This document shows, one piece after another, positions 34,250-43,686 of a stretch of DNA of 64,000 nucleotides (position 1 is its first letter; each line of letters opens with the position of its first letter). The notes under the pieces were generated by a model. That model ran no database searches. It saw nothing but the letters and a program-made list of their open reading frames with translations, and was not told the origin of the DNA. The stretch lies in contig SOEU01000002.1 of assembly GCA_021646415.1 (NCBI GenBank), positions 310,001 through 374,000 of the forward strand, written 5' to 3'. The stretch is from Candidatus Brocadia sp. (GTDB lineage Bacteria; Planctomycetota; Brocadiia; Brocadiales; Brocadiaceae). Both the position numbers and the translations under genes were made by a program.

Positions 34250-35506
34250 TTATTGGCCGCCAATGCCCTGCATCAATTTTATCAGTGGTACAAACATGGC
34301 AATCACGATGAAACCAACCGATCCACCAAGAAATACAATCATAATAGGCTCTATCAGGCTGACCATTGCCTCTACAGCCCTGTCCACTTCGTCGTCATAA
34401 TTATCCGCCACCTTTGTGAGCATTTTATCCAATTCCCCTGTTTCTTCTCCCACCTCCACCATATTGACTACCATCTCGTTGCAAATCTTAGAAGCGCGCA
34501 AAGGCTTCGTAATACTTTCTCCGCTACGGATACTGTCGTGGACATGCTGGATGGCTTGCGCCATAGCCGCATTTCCTGAAGCCTCCTTGACATTATTGAG
34601 TGCATCCAATATGGGTACCCCACTGGAAGTCAGAGTAGCAAGCGTACGGGTAAACCTCGAAACGGTAGATTTATTTATAATCGTCCCAAAGATAGGCAAT
34701 TTAAATTTGGTTTTGTCTATTAACAACCGTACTTTTTTTATCTTTCCTGCAATCTTATAGAGTACAAAAGCACCAAAAGGTACAGAAGGGATAAACATCC
34801 ATTGAGTCTTTAAAATCATGCTAAAGGTAATGAGCATTTTGGTAGGAGTAGGTAGCTCCAAATTCAATTCATCAAAAATCTTTGCAAAATTTGGTATGAT
34901 AAAAATCATGAGGCCGATTAAAATACCTGCGGCAACAATCGCAACAACGGTGGGATATATCATGGCGCTGATTATTTTTCTGACAAGCCGCTCTATTTTT
35001 TCACGGAAATCAGCTAACCGCTGTAAAATAACGTCCAGTGAACCACTCACCTCTCCGGCCCTTACAATATTAATATACAGTTTATCAAAAACCCTTGGAT
35101 GTTTTGCAAGCGCTCCGGAGAGGGTGTTCCCTCCCTCAATATCTTCTATGACTTTTAATGTTGTTTTCTTTAGTAACCCTTTCTTCATTTGAGATGCGAG
35201 TATCTTTAAACCGCGTATGATGGGCAGACCTGCGTCCTGGAGCGTTGATAGTTGACGCGTAAAAACGGTTAATTCTTTCGATTTAACCCCACCCAAAGAG
35301 ATCGATATCTCCCCGCGCTTTTTGGAAGGCATGTTTGTGGCGGATATTTCACCGGATTTCTGGCGAACGTGGACCTCTTTCATACCAGTGGGATAGTAGC
35401 CCAACCCACGTATCTTCGCAATCGCCTCATCTGATGTGGGTGCCTCAATTCTGTCCTTTACAGTCTTTCCTCTGTTATCAACGGCATTATATTGAAAAAC
35501 AGCCAT
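34250..35506 (-). CDS. pilC: Type IV pilus / T2SS inner-membrane platform protein PilC/GspF
   Basis: A 418-residue polytopic protein that anchors the assembly ATPase and the growing pilus at the inner membrane. It has an N-terminal soluble part (FQYNAVDNRGKTVKDRIEAP), then two GspF domains, each beginning with a helix bundle (FTRQLSTLQDAGLPIIRGL and FTRTLATLTSSGVPILDALN), and three membrane segments. The ATG at 35506 has a perfect GAAGGAG seven bases upstream. It lies downstream of the two PilB-type ATPase genes on the same strand. Confidence 0.93.
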   Translation of the reverse strand: MAVFQYNAVDNRGKTVKDRIEAPTSDEAIAKIRGLGYYPTGMKEVHVRQKSGEISATNMPSKKRGEISISLGGVKSKELTVFTRQLSTLQDAGLPIIRGLKILASQMKKGLLKKTTLKVIEDIEGGNTLSGALAKHPRVFDKLYINIVRAGEVSGSLDVILQRLADFREKIERLVRKIISAMIYPTVVAIVAAGILIGLMIFIIPNFAKIFDELNLELPTPTKMLITFSMILKTQWMFIPSVPFGAFVLYKIAGKIKKVRLLIDKTKFKLPIFGTIINKSTVSRFTRTLATLTSSGVPILDALNNVKEASGNAAMAQAIQHVHDSIRSGESITKPLRASKICNEMVVNMVEVGEETGELDKMLTKVADNYDDEVDRAVEAMVSLIEPIMIVFLGGSVGFIVIAMFVPLIKLMQGIGGQ

Positions 35507-35732
35507 TGGCAAACTCCTTCAATTTTGGTTTAAAGATTAAAAATCTTTATCCACGATTTATCATTATATGTGAGTCAAGTTTTCGATGTTGGATGGTCAA
35601 ATGACTGCATGGTTATTAACCACACAAACATTTAACCTTATAGCCATTTATTCATAGAAGCATTTCAATGAAACCTTGCATATTGTTTTTAACTGATCTG
35701 GGGTTTCGCCTTGCAAGTCTCTTACCGTAAAA

Positions 35733-37475
35733 TTACACTAACATTGTTTCCCTTACAACTTCCTGAATCGTTGTTAATCCGTTCTCTATTGCCATTAATC
35801 CACTCTCCCGCAAGATCTTCATTCCATTTTTTTTTGCCGTCATTCTAATTGTGTTTGTATTTGCGTGTTCGGTAATCAACCGTCGTATTTCGTTGTTTAT
35901 AACCATGATTTCAAATATTCCTATACGTCCCTTATAGCCTATTTTATTACAATTATTACAGCCTTTGCCCCTGAAAAACTTTTTCCCTGTAACATCTACC
36001 TTTGTAAGATTGAGTTCCATTAAAGACTCTTCTGAAGGCTCGTATTCCTCCCTACAGGATACACAAATCTTACGTACTAACCGTTGACTAATAACAACCT
36101 CTACCGTAGCAGCAATCAAATACGGTTTAATGCCCATGTCAATTAAACGAGTTACCGTGGTAGGGGCATCATTGGTATGCAGCGTACTGAAAACCAGATG
36201 CCCCGTTAACGAGGCTTGTATGGCAATTCTGGCTGATTCTTCATCCCGTATTTCACCAACCAGAATAATGTCAGGATCTTGTCTTAAAATTGCCCTCAGA
36301 CAATTTGCAAAAACAACGCCGATAGACGGATTTATCTGTACCTGAATGAGACCATCAATATTATATTCAACGGGATCTTCCGTAGTAATAATCTTTGTGC
36401 CAACATCGTTTAAATAATTTAATGCTGCATACAAGGTTGTTGTTTTTCCCGAGCCGGTTGGACCTGTAACAAGGATTATTCCGTTTGGTTTATTCAGTAA
36501 TTGGCACATTAATTTCAGTTCTTCAGAATTCAATCCTAAGGTATCCAGATTAAGCGATACAGCCGATTTATTCAGCAGACGCATGACAATGCTTTCCCCG
36601 TATTTCGTAGGGAGTGTGGAAACCCGCATGTCTATGGGCGTTCCACCAACATTTAATTGAATGCGTCCATCCTGAGGTAATTTGCGTTCGGAAATGTCCA
36701 TACCCGATATGACCTTTATTCTTGAAGTAATCGGTATCCCTAATTGTCTTGGCGGAGAAATCTTCTCGTAAAGCACGCCATCTATCCGGTACCTGACCCT
36801 AAATCCGTCTTCAAAGGCTTCAAAATGGATATCGCTGGCCTTGTTCAAAACGGCATCCAAAAACATAAGACCAACCCACTTCTTTACAGGAGCAGCATCA
36901 GCCATCTTCCTGAGTTCTTCAATATCAATATACTCTCCATTGATAGTTTCCGGACAAGACGTGTCCTTTTTAAATTCTGATAATAATTGTTCCACAGATT
37001 CATGCTTTTTTGGATAATACTTCTCCAAGGCACGAAGAACCTCATCTCTGTTGCAAAGGACAGGTTTTATCGAATACCTGAGTAGTAATCTCAGATCATC
37101 TATGGTTTCAAAATTTAAGGGATCTTCCTGAACGACAGTGAGGATATTGTCTTTAAAGCCTACGGGAATTATACGATACAGATGAACGATGGCATGTGGT
37201 ACCAGATGAATAATTTCTTCCGGTATTTCCATGTTTTCAATGGTTACAATCTCTAACCCCAGGTGCTCGCTCAATGTCTGCATAATCTGCTTATTGGTTA
37301 CGTAATGAAGACTGACCAGGATGTCACCAAGCAAGCCACCTCGCTGTTTTTGAACAAGCAATGCTTCCTGGATCTGGTCTTCCGTAACAAATCCTTTGTC
37401 TTTCAATAACTGCCCTAAGAGCCTTATCTTTGCTCCTGTCTTTAAATCTATCTTTTTGTTCTCTTGTATCTGCAT
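35733..37475 (-). CDS. pilB: PilB/GspE-type assembly ATPase, copy 2
   Basis: A 580-residue hexameric ATPase that drives pilus extension. It has a MshEN-type N-terminal domain (LLKDKGFVTEDQIQEALLVQ), then the catalytic part with Walker A GPTGSGKTTTLYAAL, Asp box TEDPVEYNIDG, Walker B DIILVGEIRD, a His box (GHLVFSTLHTNDAP), and a zinc cluster CVSC/CNNC. All key residues are intact. I start at the ATG at 37475. The sister gene lies 38 bases upstream. Confidence 0.93.
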   Translation of the reverse strand: MQIQENKKIDLKTGAKIRLLGQLLKDKGFVTEDQIQEALLVQKQRGGLLGDILVSLHYVTNKQIMQTLSEHLGLEIVTIENMEIPEEIIHLVPHAIVHLYRIIPVGFKDNILTVVQEDPLNFETIDDLRLLLRYSIKPVLCNRDEVLRALEKYYPKKHESVEQLLSEFKKDTSCPETINGEYIDIEELRKMADAAPVKKWVGLMFLDAVLNKASDIHFEAFEDGFRVRYRIDGVLYEKISPPRQLGIPITSRIKVISGMDISERKLPQDGRIQLNVGGTPIDMRVSTLPTKYGESIVMRLLNKSAVSLNLDTLGLNSEELKLMCQLLNKPNGIILVTGPTGSGKTTTLYAALNYLNDVGTKIITTEDPVEYNIDGLIQVQINPSIGVVFANCLRAILRQDPDIILVGEIRDEESARIAIQASLTGHLVFSTLHTNDAPTTVTRLIDMGIKPYLIAATVEVVISQRLVRKICVSCREEYEPSEESLMELNLTKVDVTGKKFFRGKGCNNCNKIGYKGRIGIFEIMVINNEIRRLITEHANTNTIRMTAKKNGMKILRESGLMAIENGLTTIQEVVRETMLV

Positions 37476-37513
37476 AATCAAGCTATTTCATTACTTTAAA
37501 GGCTTTGTTTGTG

Positions 37514-39265
37514 CTAATCTTCTATTCCCGTGATCCTAAACACCTCTTCCAGAGTGGTTTTACCATCTTTTACCTTTCTCAACCCATCTTCTCTTAGTGT
37601 TGTCATTCCCAGTGTTCTGGCGACCTCCCTGATATCATTTGTTGTAGCCATTCGGTAGGCCATATCTCGTAAAGTTTCATTCATATCTACCAGTTCGTAG
37701 ATACCCATTCTGCCTCGATACCCTATATTATTGCAGTTCTTGCAACCCTTTCCTTTATAGAATGAAAAATCTTTCAGGGTTTCTGTCTCAAATCCCATTT
37801 CTAACAATTGTTCTGGGGTATATTGAACGGGTTCCTTACAATTTGTACAAATCACCCTGACCAAACGCTGAGCCATGATACCCTGCAAAGACGTAGCGAC
37901 AAGAAAGGGTTTTATACCCATATCAATCAGTCTCGTTATGGCAGAAGGGGCATCATTGGTATGGAGAGTACTGAGTACAAGGTGTCCTGTCAGGGCTGCT
38001 GCAATGGCAGTATCGGCTGTTTCGATATCGCGGATCTCACCAACAAGGATAATATTTGGATCCTGACGGAGCATGGTTCTTAAAATAGTAGGAAAATTAA
38101 AGCCGATCTTTTCATTTACCTCCCCTTGATTAACGCCCGGAAGGGTATACTCCACAGGATCTTCCGCTGTAATAATCTTTGTGTCAGTTTTATTCAGTTC
38201 GTTTATAGCAGCATATAAAGTAGTTGTTTTGCCGCTTCCCGTAGGGCCGGTAATCAGCACTATGCCATGCGGTCTTTTGATAATGGAATAAAATAGCCTA
38301 TAATCATTTTCACAAAATCCAAGATTTTTTAAATTTATCAGGATTGCCGATTTTTCAAGGAGGCGCATGACCACGCTTTCTCCATAAATAGACGGCAGGC
38401 AAGATACACGAACATCCAACTCTTTGCCTGCATGTCTGAGACTGATGCGCCCGTCTTGCGGTCTTCTCTTCTCTGAGATATCAATATTCGCCAGTATTTT
38501 AATTCGGGAAATAATAGAATCCTGAAGATGTTTCGGAAGAACATCCACCTCCTGGCATACGCCATCGATACGGTATCGTATGCGCAATCTATTGGAAAGG
38601 GGTTCTACGTGAATATCGCTGGCGCGGGAGGCAACGGCTTTATTGATAATCAAAGAAACCAGTTGGATAACAGGACCTTCATCTTCAACTGCTTTCGCCT
38701 CCCCATGTGGCTTATCTGTCTGTTCAACCTCTCTCTCGCCGACAGGTGTTTCACGGACTGTGAGTTCCTTCAGCAGGGTATCAACGGTTTCACAAGGTTC
38801 CATTTCAAAACATTTACGGATAGTGTTCTTTATGGTGTCTGGTGGGGCAAGAACGCATTTGATATCCGCATTAAGCATAAAGCGCAGATTGTCTATAAAT
38901 CCAATGTCTGGCGGACTACTTACGGCGAGAGTAATGTTACCGTTATTTTTTGAAACAGGCACAATACCATGTTTCTTTATAAGTGATACTGGCAACAAAT
39001 ATATCATTTCCGGAGATATTATGGTTTTATCCAAATCGATTACCGGTAAATCATATTGGGCTGCCAGACATTGAATGATGTCTGAATAAGTCGTATATCC
39101 CAGGTTAACAAGAACCTCTTCAAGTTGAATAGCTTCTTTTTTCTGGATTTCCCTTGCCTTATCCAGTTGTTCCTCGTTGATAATACCACCATTCAACAAG
39201 GCATATTCTGTCTGATGGGAGTGATTATTTGTGTTAAATTTGCTTGAAATATACTGTTTTGACAT
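37514..39265 (-). CDS. pilB: PilB/GspE-type assembly ATPase, copy 1
   Basis: A 583-residue assembly ATPase with the same architecture as its neighbour: MshEN N-terminal domain (ALLNGGIINEEQLDKAREIQ), Walker A GPTGSGKTTTLYAAI, Asp box AEDPVEYTLPG, Walker B NIILVGEIRD and zinc cysteines CTNC/CKNC. The two are clearly paralogous but diverged most in the N-terminal third, so they may serve different pilus systems or form a mixed hexamer. It is the first gene of this minus-strand cluster and diverges from cobT across 144 bases. No PilT retraction ATPase is in the window. Confidence 0.93.
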   Translation of the reverse strand: MSKQYISSKFNTNNHSHQTEYALLNGGIINEEQLDKAREIQKKEAIQLEEVLVNLGYTTYSDIIQCLAAQYDLPVIDLDKTIISPEMIYLLPVSLIKKHGIVPVSKNNGNITLAVSSPPDIGFIDNLRFMLNADIKCVLAPPDTIKNTIRKCFEMEPCETVDTLLKELTVRETPVGEREVEQTDKPHGEAKAVEDEGPVIQLVSLIINKAVASRASDIHVEPLSNRLRIRYRIDGVCQEVDVLPKHLQDSIISRIKILANIDISEKRRPQDGRISLRHAGKELDVRVSCLPSIYGESVVMRLLEKSAILINLKNLGFCENDYRLFYSIIKRPHGIVLITGPTGSGKTTTLYAAINELNKTDTKIITAEDPVEYTLPGVNQGEVNEKIGFNFPTILRTMLRQDPNIILVGEIRDIETADTAIAAALTGHLVLSTLHTNDAPSAITRLIDMGIKPFLVATSLQGIMAQRLVRVICTNCKEPVQYTPEQLLEMGFETETLKDFSFYKGKGCKNCNNIGYRGRMGIYELVDMNETLRDMAYRMATTNDIREVARTLGMTTLREDGLRKVKDGKTTLEEVFRITGIED

Positions 39266-39409
39266 ATAAAATCTGTAATAACTGTTTTTAAAATATCTGT
39301 ATTTTCAACTCCTTTAAATAGTATACTAATCAACTATTATTATCGGTCATATTTGAAAAAACTTTAATCAAGGTTATTGGTATAACTTCTTTATTACAGA
39401 AACTTTATA

Positions 39410-40471
39410 ATGAAACTACTAAAACATACCCTGGATCATATAGAAGAGGTTCACTTGGATCCCCATGGTGAAATTGCATCAAAATTTAAAACATTTGCCA
39501 TACCAAAAGGTAGTCTGGGGAGACTGGAAGAGCTGGCAACGATATATGCAACCATAAAAGGCGGTGTAAATTGCAAAATAAACCATAAGAAAATATTTAC
39601 CATGGCAGGTGACCATGGTGTTGTGGAAGAGGGTGTCAGTGCCTTTCCGCAGCAAGTCACCGGACAAATGGTACGGAATTTTATAGAAGGGGGGGCCGCT
39701 ATTAATGTCCTTACACGTCATATCGGTGCGAGGGTGATTGTGGTTGACTGCGGGGTTGCATCACAAGTTGAAAAGAATCCTTCTTTAAAGATAAAGAAGG
39801 TTGGCTTTGGTACAAAGAATATGGCTTTTGGCCCCGCAATGTCAAGAGAAGAGGCAGTTCGGTCTATTGAGGCTGGTATTGAATTGATTGAGGAAGAACT
39901 TGAAGAAGGGATTGATATTGTTGGTACGGGAGATATGGGGATTGCCAATACGACCCCGAGCAGCGCCATACTTGCTGTTTTAGGCCAAATGGATGCTGAT
40001 TCGGTAACAGGCCGGGGAACGGGTTTGGATGAAGAGTCGTTCCAGAGAAAGATTCGTGTAATAAAAAAGGCAATCGATACGAATCAACCGAATCCTCATG
40101 ATCCGATAGACGTACTGGCGAAGGTTGGCGGGTACGAGATTGGCGGACTTGCTGGTTTGTGTTTAGGCGCGGCTCGTTATCGTATTCCAGTAATTCTGGA
40201 TGGTTTTATTTCGACGGCTGGCGCCCTGATAGCCCATGCGATCGAGCCAAAAGTAAACAAATACCTTATAGCCTCCCACGTTTCAGCAGAAAAGGGACAC
40301 GGGATAATGTTGAAGCTATTGAACAAAATCCCATTATTCGATTTAAACATGAGGCTCGGTGAAGGAACCGGTGCCGCTTTGGGTATGAACCTGGTAGAAG
40401 CAGGAGTAAAATTATTAACTGAAATGGCCACATTTCATGAAGCCGGGGTTTCAGAACCACACATACCATAG
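39410..40471 (+). CDS. cobT: Nicotinate-nucleotide--dimethylbenzimidazole phosphoribosyltransferase
   Basis: CobT makes alpha-ribazole phosphate, the lower-ligand precursor of cobalamin. The 353-residue protein has KGSLGRLEELA near the start, TMAGDHGVVEEGVSAFPQQVT as the signature, and the catalytic Glu region LGEGTGAALGMN near the end. Full family length. It stands apart from the other corrin genes at 46-50 kb. Confidence 0.96.
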   Translation: MKLLKHTLDHIEEVHLDPHGEIASKFKTFAIPKGSLGRLEELATIYATIKGGVNCKINHKKIFTMAGDHGVVEEGVSAFPQQVTGQMVRNFIEGGAAINVLTRHIGARVIVVDCGVASQVEKNPSLKIKKVGFGTKNMAFGPAMSREEAVRSIEAGIELIEEELEEGIDIVGTGDMGIANTTPSSAILAVLGQMDADSVTGRGTGLDEESFQRKIRVIKKAIDTNQPNPHDPIDVLAKVGGYEIGGLAGLCLGAARYRIPVILDGFISTAGALIAHAIEPKVNKYLIASHVSAEKGHGIMLKLLNKIPLFDLNMRLGEGTGAALGMNLVEAGVKLLTEMATFHEAGVSEPHIP

Positions 40472-40549
40472 AAGGATAGAGTATTGCGTTTCATAAAAAC
40501 ATTTACAGATTTAGATTTTTAAAATATGTTTCTCTAGAAAGGAGTCACC

Positions 40550-41035
40550 TTGTCCAACAAACAGTGGAGCACCCCACCAGCAATGCAGATCGACCCACAG
40601 AAAACCTACCATGCAACAATTGAGACCAGCAGGGGTACGATTAAAATAGAGTTATATCCAAAATACGCCCCCAAAACGGTCAACAACTTCGTCTTCCTAG
40701 CCCAAGAGGGATTTTATGATGGTGTATCATTTCACCGGGTGATCAGCAACTTCATGATTCAGGGTGGTGATCCCACCGGCAGTGGGAGAGGCGGACCTGG
40801 ATATAAGTTTGAAGATGAAGTAAAAGGCAATCCCCTGACCCATGACACCGGTGTGATTTCGATGGCCAATGCCGGTCCGAACACGAACGGCAGCCAATTC
40901 TTTATTACACACTCGCCGCAGCCACACCTCAACGGCATGCATACAGTCTTTGGTAAAGTGGTCGACGGCCAGGATGTTGTCAATGCAATTCGCCAGGGGG
41001 ATATCATGACGAAGGTTACAATTAGTGAGAGTTGA
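40550..41035 (+). CDS. Cyclophilin-type peptidyl-prolyl isomerase
   Basis: A 161-residue cytoplasmic cyclophilin with no signal peptide. The active-site elements are [19 protein letters not shown], then [20 protein letters not shown] and [15 protein letters not shown]. The start is a TTG at 40550 with a perfect AAAGGAG five bases upstream. It catalyses cis-trans isomerisation of Xaa-Pro bonds during folding. Confidence 0.95.
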   Translation: MSNKQWSTPPAMQIDPQKTYHATIETSRGTIKIELYPKYAPKTVNNFVFLAQEGFYDGVSFHRVISNFMIQGGDPTGSGRGGPGYKFEDEVKGNPLTHDTGVISMANAGPNTNGSQFFITHSPQPHLNGMHTVFGKVVDGQDVVNAIRQGDIMTKVTISES

Positions 41036-41290
41036 AAGGCGTTCAACCGACAAAAAACCAGGAGCACTGAGATTTCTCCAATATTTATAGTATTACCCTT
41101 TAAAACTTCTTTTTGTGTAAGTTTTCTATCGCTACAGCAAATCTATTTTGGTATGAAGTAGTGGAGTAATGGATTACAGGAATTATCTTCACAGCACTAC
41201 TCCACCACTCCATGGTAAAAATTTTTGTTGCGGCTATGCGTGCGCCGGGAGACCGCACGCCTGTTGTTCATTGTGGGCAAGAAAAAAAAC

Positions 41291-41716
41291 ATGATCCGGA
41301 TTACACGCACTATTTCAATTGATGAGGATGAAATTCGGCTGGCATTCATTCGCTCTTCTGGTCCCGGAGGACAAAATGTCAACAAGGTTGCTACGGCCGT
41401 GCAACTTCGTTTCGACGTGCACAACTCTCACTCCCTTCCTGGTGATGTCCGCGAACGTCTGGTTCGCCTCGCTGGTAAGCGTATTACCGAAGATGGTGTA
41501 CTCATCATAAACGCTCAGCGGTTCCGCACGCAAGAACGTAACCGTCAGGATGCGATTGACCGCCTGATTGAATTGATTCACAAGGCTGCTGAAAAGCCGA
41601 AACTTCGTCGTAAAACAAGGCCTACGTCTTCTTCGAAAAAGCTTCGTTTGGAATCCAAGCGCCACAGGGGTGAGACAAAACGCACGCGACGGCCTATTCT
41701 CCGTTCTGAGGACTAA
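41291..41716 (+). CDS. arfB: ArfB/YaeJ-type ribosome rescue hydrolase
   Basis: A 141-residue class I release-factor-like protein that rescues stalled ribosomes by peptidyl-tRNA hydrolysis. The GGQ motif is in SSGPGGQNVNKVATAVQLRF. The C-terminal tail is rich in Lys and Arg (KLRRKTRPTSSSKKLRLESK), as needed to enter the empty mRNA channel. I start at the ATG at 41291 (MIRITRTISID). Codon use is richer in CGT/CGC and GC than in most neighbours, like the adjacent selenoprotein gene, which may indicate transfer. Confidence 0.92.
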   Translation: MIRITRTISIDEDEIRLAFIRSSGPGGQNVNKVATAVQLRFDVHNSHSLPGDVRERLVRLAGKRITEDGVLIINAQRFRTQERNRQDAIDRLIELIHKAAEKPKLRRKTRPTSSSKKLRLESKRHRGETKRTRRPILRSED

Positions 41717-41805
41717 GGGATTTGTGTAATTACATTGCAAATTAGGTCTTCAGCTACTTTTTGAATTAGGCCTTCGGCGACTTATAAATACAAATTTTCC
41801 TGACA

Positions 41806-41881
41806 GGAGTCCACCCCCCTTCATCCCCGCCAGCGGGGGACAATTGGCTGTCCCCCTCAGCGGGGGGATTAAGGGGGAGGA
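41806..41881. repeat. Palindromic C/G-rich intergenic repeat
   Basis: A long stem: CCCCCTTCATCCCCGCCAGC at one side and GCGGGGGGATTAAGGGGG at the other, with an inner hairpin GGGGGACA-ATTGGC-TGTCCCCC. This type of palindrome is common in genomes of many phyla. It lies between arfB and the selenoprotein gene. Confidence 0.75.
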
Positions 41882-41965
41882 AATTTTTGTTTGAAATTCC
41901 TAAAAATAAATTTATAAAATCAGCAAAAAAGCACTATTTATCATCGGTACTGAAGGAGATACGTC

Positions 41966-42715
41966 ATGGGTGAACTGAACGAGTTTACTATTCCAGTGCG
42001 GTTGTTTCTTAAGGCATATCCGTGGCGACGGATTGATCCGGTTCCATGGGTGCCATTGAGCAAACCGCTCAGCAGGTGCCGGTTAGCCCTGATTTCCAGT
42101 GCAGGTTTCGTACTCCCCAATCAGGCCCCATTCGACGAATCTATTCGCGGGGGTGATCCGGGTTTTCGTGAAATCCCGAATGACACTAACGTTGCAACTT
42201 TGGTTGACACGCATCGAAGCGAATCCTTTAATCACTCCGGGATACGCCAGGATCCAAACCTTGCCTTTCCAATCGACCGGGTGAATGAACTTGTGAAGAC
42301 AGGACGCATAGATTCAGTAAATCACCGGCATATTTCCTTTATGGGCTCGATCACAGCGCCAGGACGTTTGATACAATATACGGCACCTGAAGTAGCACGA
42401 TTGCTGATAGATGACGGTGTCGATGCAGTTCTCCTGGTTCCGGTCTGACCGATGTGTAACCAGACCGTGGGTCTGATTGCGGCAGAACTGGAGCGGCAGG
42501 GAATCTCAACAGTAGCAATCCAACTCTTGCGGGAGGTTGCAGAACGCGTACGCCCACCACGTGCCCTGTTCGTGCCATTTCGCCACGGCTACCCTCTGGA
42601 TACACCAGGAGACTCAAAGCGTCAACATGCAGTCCTGGAAACAGCCCTACGGCTTTTCGAGGAACCATTACTCAAACCACCCGTCCTGATTGATTTCCGT
42701 CAGGATGGAGGATGA
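41966..42715 (+). CDS. GrdB/PrdB-family selenoprotein read through an in-frame TGA
   Basis: A 249-residue protein in one frame interrupted only by TGA at 42446-42448 (codon 161). Upstream it reads DDGVDAVLLVPV; downstream it goes on with PMCNQTVGLIAAELERQGIS in the same frame. The family (selenoprotein B of glycine/betaine/sarcosine/D-proline reductase) is often cysteine-containing at this position (VPVCPxCxQxVGL), so TGA replaces the redox Cys to give U-P-M-C. A SECIS-like hairpin begins 8-12 bases after the TGA. The full length, clear GGAG ribosome site (before 41966) and intact C-terminal end (FVPFRHGYPLD) argue against decay. Reaction and substrate are unknown for this small stand-alone type. 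No sel genes lie in the window. Confidence 0.85.
42456..42480 (+). promoter_or_regulatory. Putative bacterial SECIS element
   Basis: CAGACC (42461-42466) pairs with GGTCTG (42470-42475) around the loop GTG. The stem extends downward through A-T, A-T, T-G and G-C pairs with one C-A mismatch (42456-42460 with 42476-42480). The loop starts with G and lies 18 bases after the TGA, within the window known for bacterial SECIS elements (roughly 16-37). Confidence 0.6.
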
Positions 42716-43082
42716 CTTTTATTGCCGGGATTAAATCAGGTTTTCGGCAGCAGCACAAATTACAACTTTCCCTTCCTTAACGGGTAATGTCATTGAATTA
42801 AGCGAGAGAGTGTTTCTCTTCTGGGCAAAGCCCGAAGGGCTGGCAGGGTATAGCCCAGGGCGTCAGCCCTGGGATAAGGATTTAATAATATTTTTAGCCC
42901 TGAAAGGGCGACATATTATCTTAATTCAATGACATTGCCCTTGATGTGAGGGGTAGGGGAGGGTGATCAGCCGTTCTCCTTCACCCTAGCTCCACCTTGT
43001 CTCCCCATTGAGCGGGAGAAACTAATTGTTTGATGTCTAAGCATGGACAGAAGAAGCATGAACATCCAGAAGAGAGTTTTTT
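42716..43082. repeat. MITE-like element bounded by 21-base inverted repeats
   Basis: Within this 367-base gap, 42782-42940 is bounded by GGGTAATGTCATTGAATTAA and its inverted copy TTAATTCAATGACATTGCCC, differing at one base. Inside are several hairpins (GGGCAAAGCCCGAAGGGCT; GCCCAGGGCGTCAGCCCTGGG; AGCCCTGAAAGGGCG). No coding sequence. The rest of the gap has a G-rich block (GAGGGGTAGGGGAGGGTG) and nothing else recognisable. Confidence 0.72.
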
Positions 43083-43640
43083 GTGACTAATAGACTTGTA
43101 AAGTCCCGTTTGCTTCTCATTCTGTTTTTATTTTCAAGTAGCTTGCTTGCATGCAATAAAGCCAAAACCACTGAAAAGCAAACAGAGACATTGGCAGAAA
43201 GTAATTCCAAGGTTTTTGACAAGAAGGGGACATCCATGCCTGAGAAAATAATCAAAAGCGACGAAGAGTGGAAACGGATACTTACACCGGAACAATATAA
43301 GATCACCAGAAAAAAAGGAACAGAACCACCATTTACAGGCAAATACAACAATTTTAAAGAAAAGGGGATATTTCAATGTGTCTGTTGTAGCAATGATTTG
43401 TTCAGGTCAGAGGCAAAATTCGATTCCGGAACAGGCTGGCCAAGCTTTTGGGAGCCGATCTCTGAACAAAACATTAAAACGACTACGGACACAAGCTTTG
43501 GTATGACAAGAACAGAAGTTTCGTGCGGCCGGTGTGATGCGCATCTTGGACACGTATTTAACGATGGCCCGCCACCAACCGGGCTCCGCTATTGCATCAA
43601 TTCTGCTTCACTCAATTTTGTTAACAAAAAAGACGAATAG
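43083..43640 (+). CDS. msrB: Lipoprotein methionine-R-sulfoxide reductase
   Basis: A 185-residue MsrB with a lipoprotein signal peptide: [17 protein letters not shown] has the lipobox LLAC, so the enzyme is probably anchored outside the inner membrane. The catalytic domain (about 55-180) has the zinc CxxC pairs CVCC and [15 protein letters not shown], and the active Cys in [13 protein letters not shown]. It is a Cys form, not a selenoprotein. The start is a GTG at 43083. It likely repairs oxidised methionine in envelope proteins. Confidence 0.93.
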   Translation: MTNRLVKSRLLLILFLFSSSLLACNKAKTTEKQTETLAESNSKVFDKKGTSMPEKIIKSDEEWKRILTPEQYKITRKKGTEPPFTGKYNNFKEKGIFQCVCCSNDLFRSEAKFDSGTGWPSFWEPISEQNIKTTTDTSFGMTRTEVSCGRCDAHLGHVFNDGPPPTGLRYCINSASLNFVNKKDE

Positions 43641-43686
43641 TAAACGTATAGCTAAAATTCTTAGAAAGAGATAGTCGGAGCATGAT

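Noticed and set aside
43083-43640. MsrB as a second selenoprotein
   Set aside because: The active site is GLRYCIN with an ordinary cysteine codon and the frame has no TGA.
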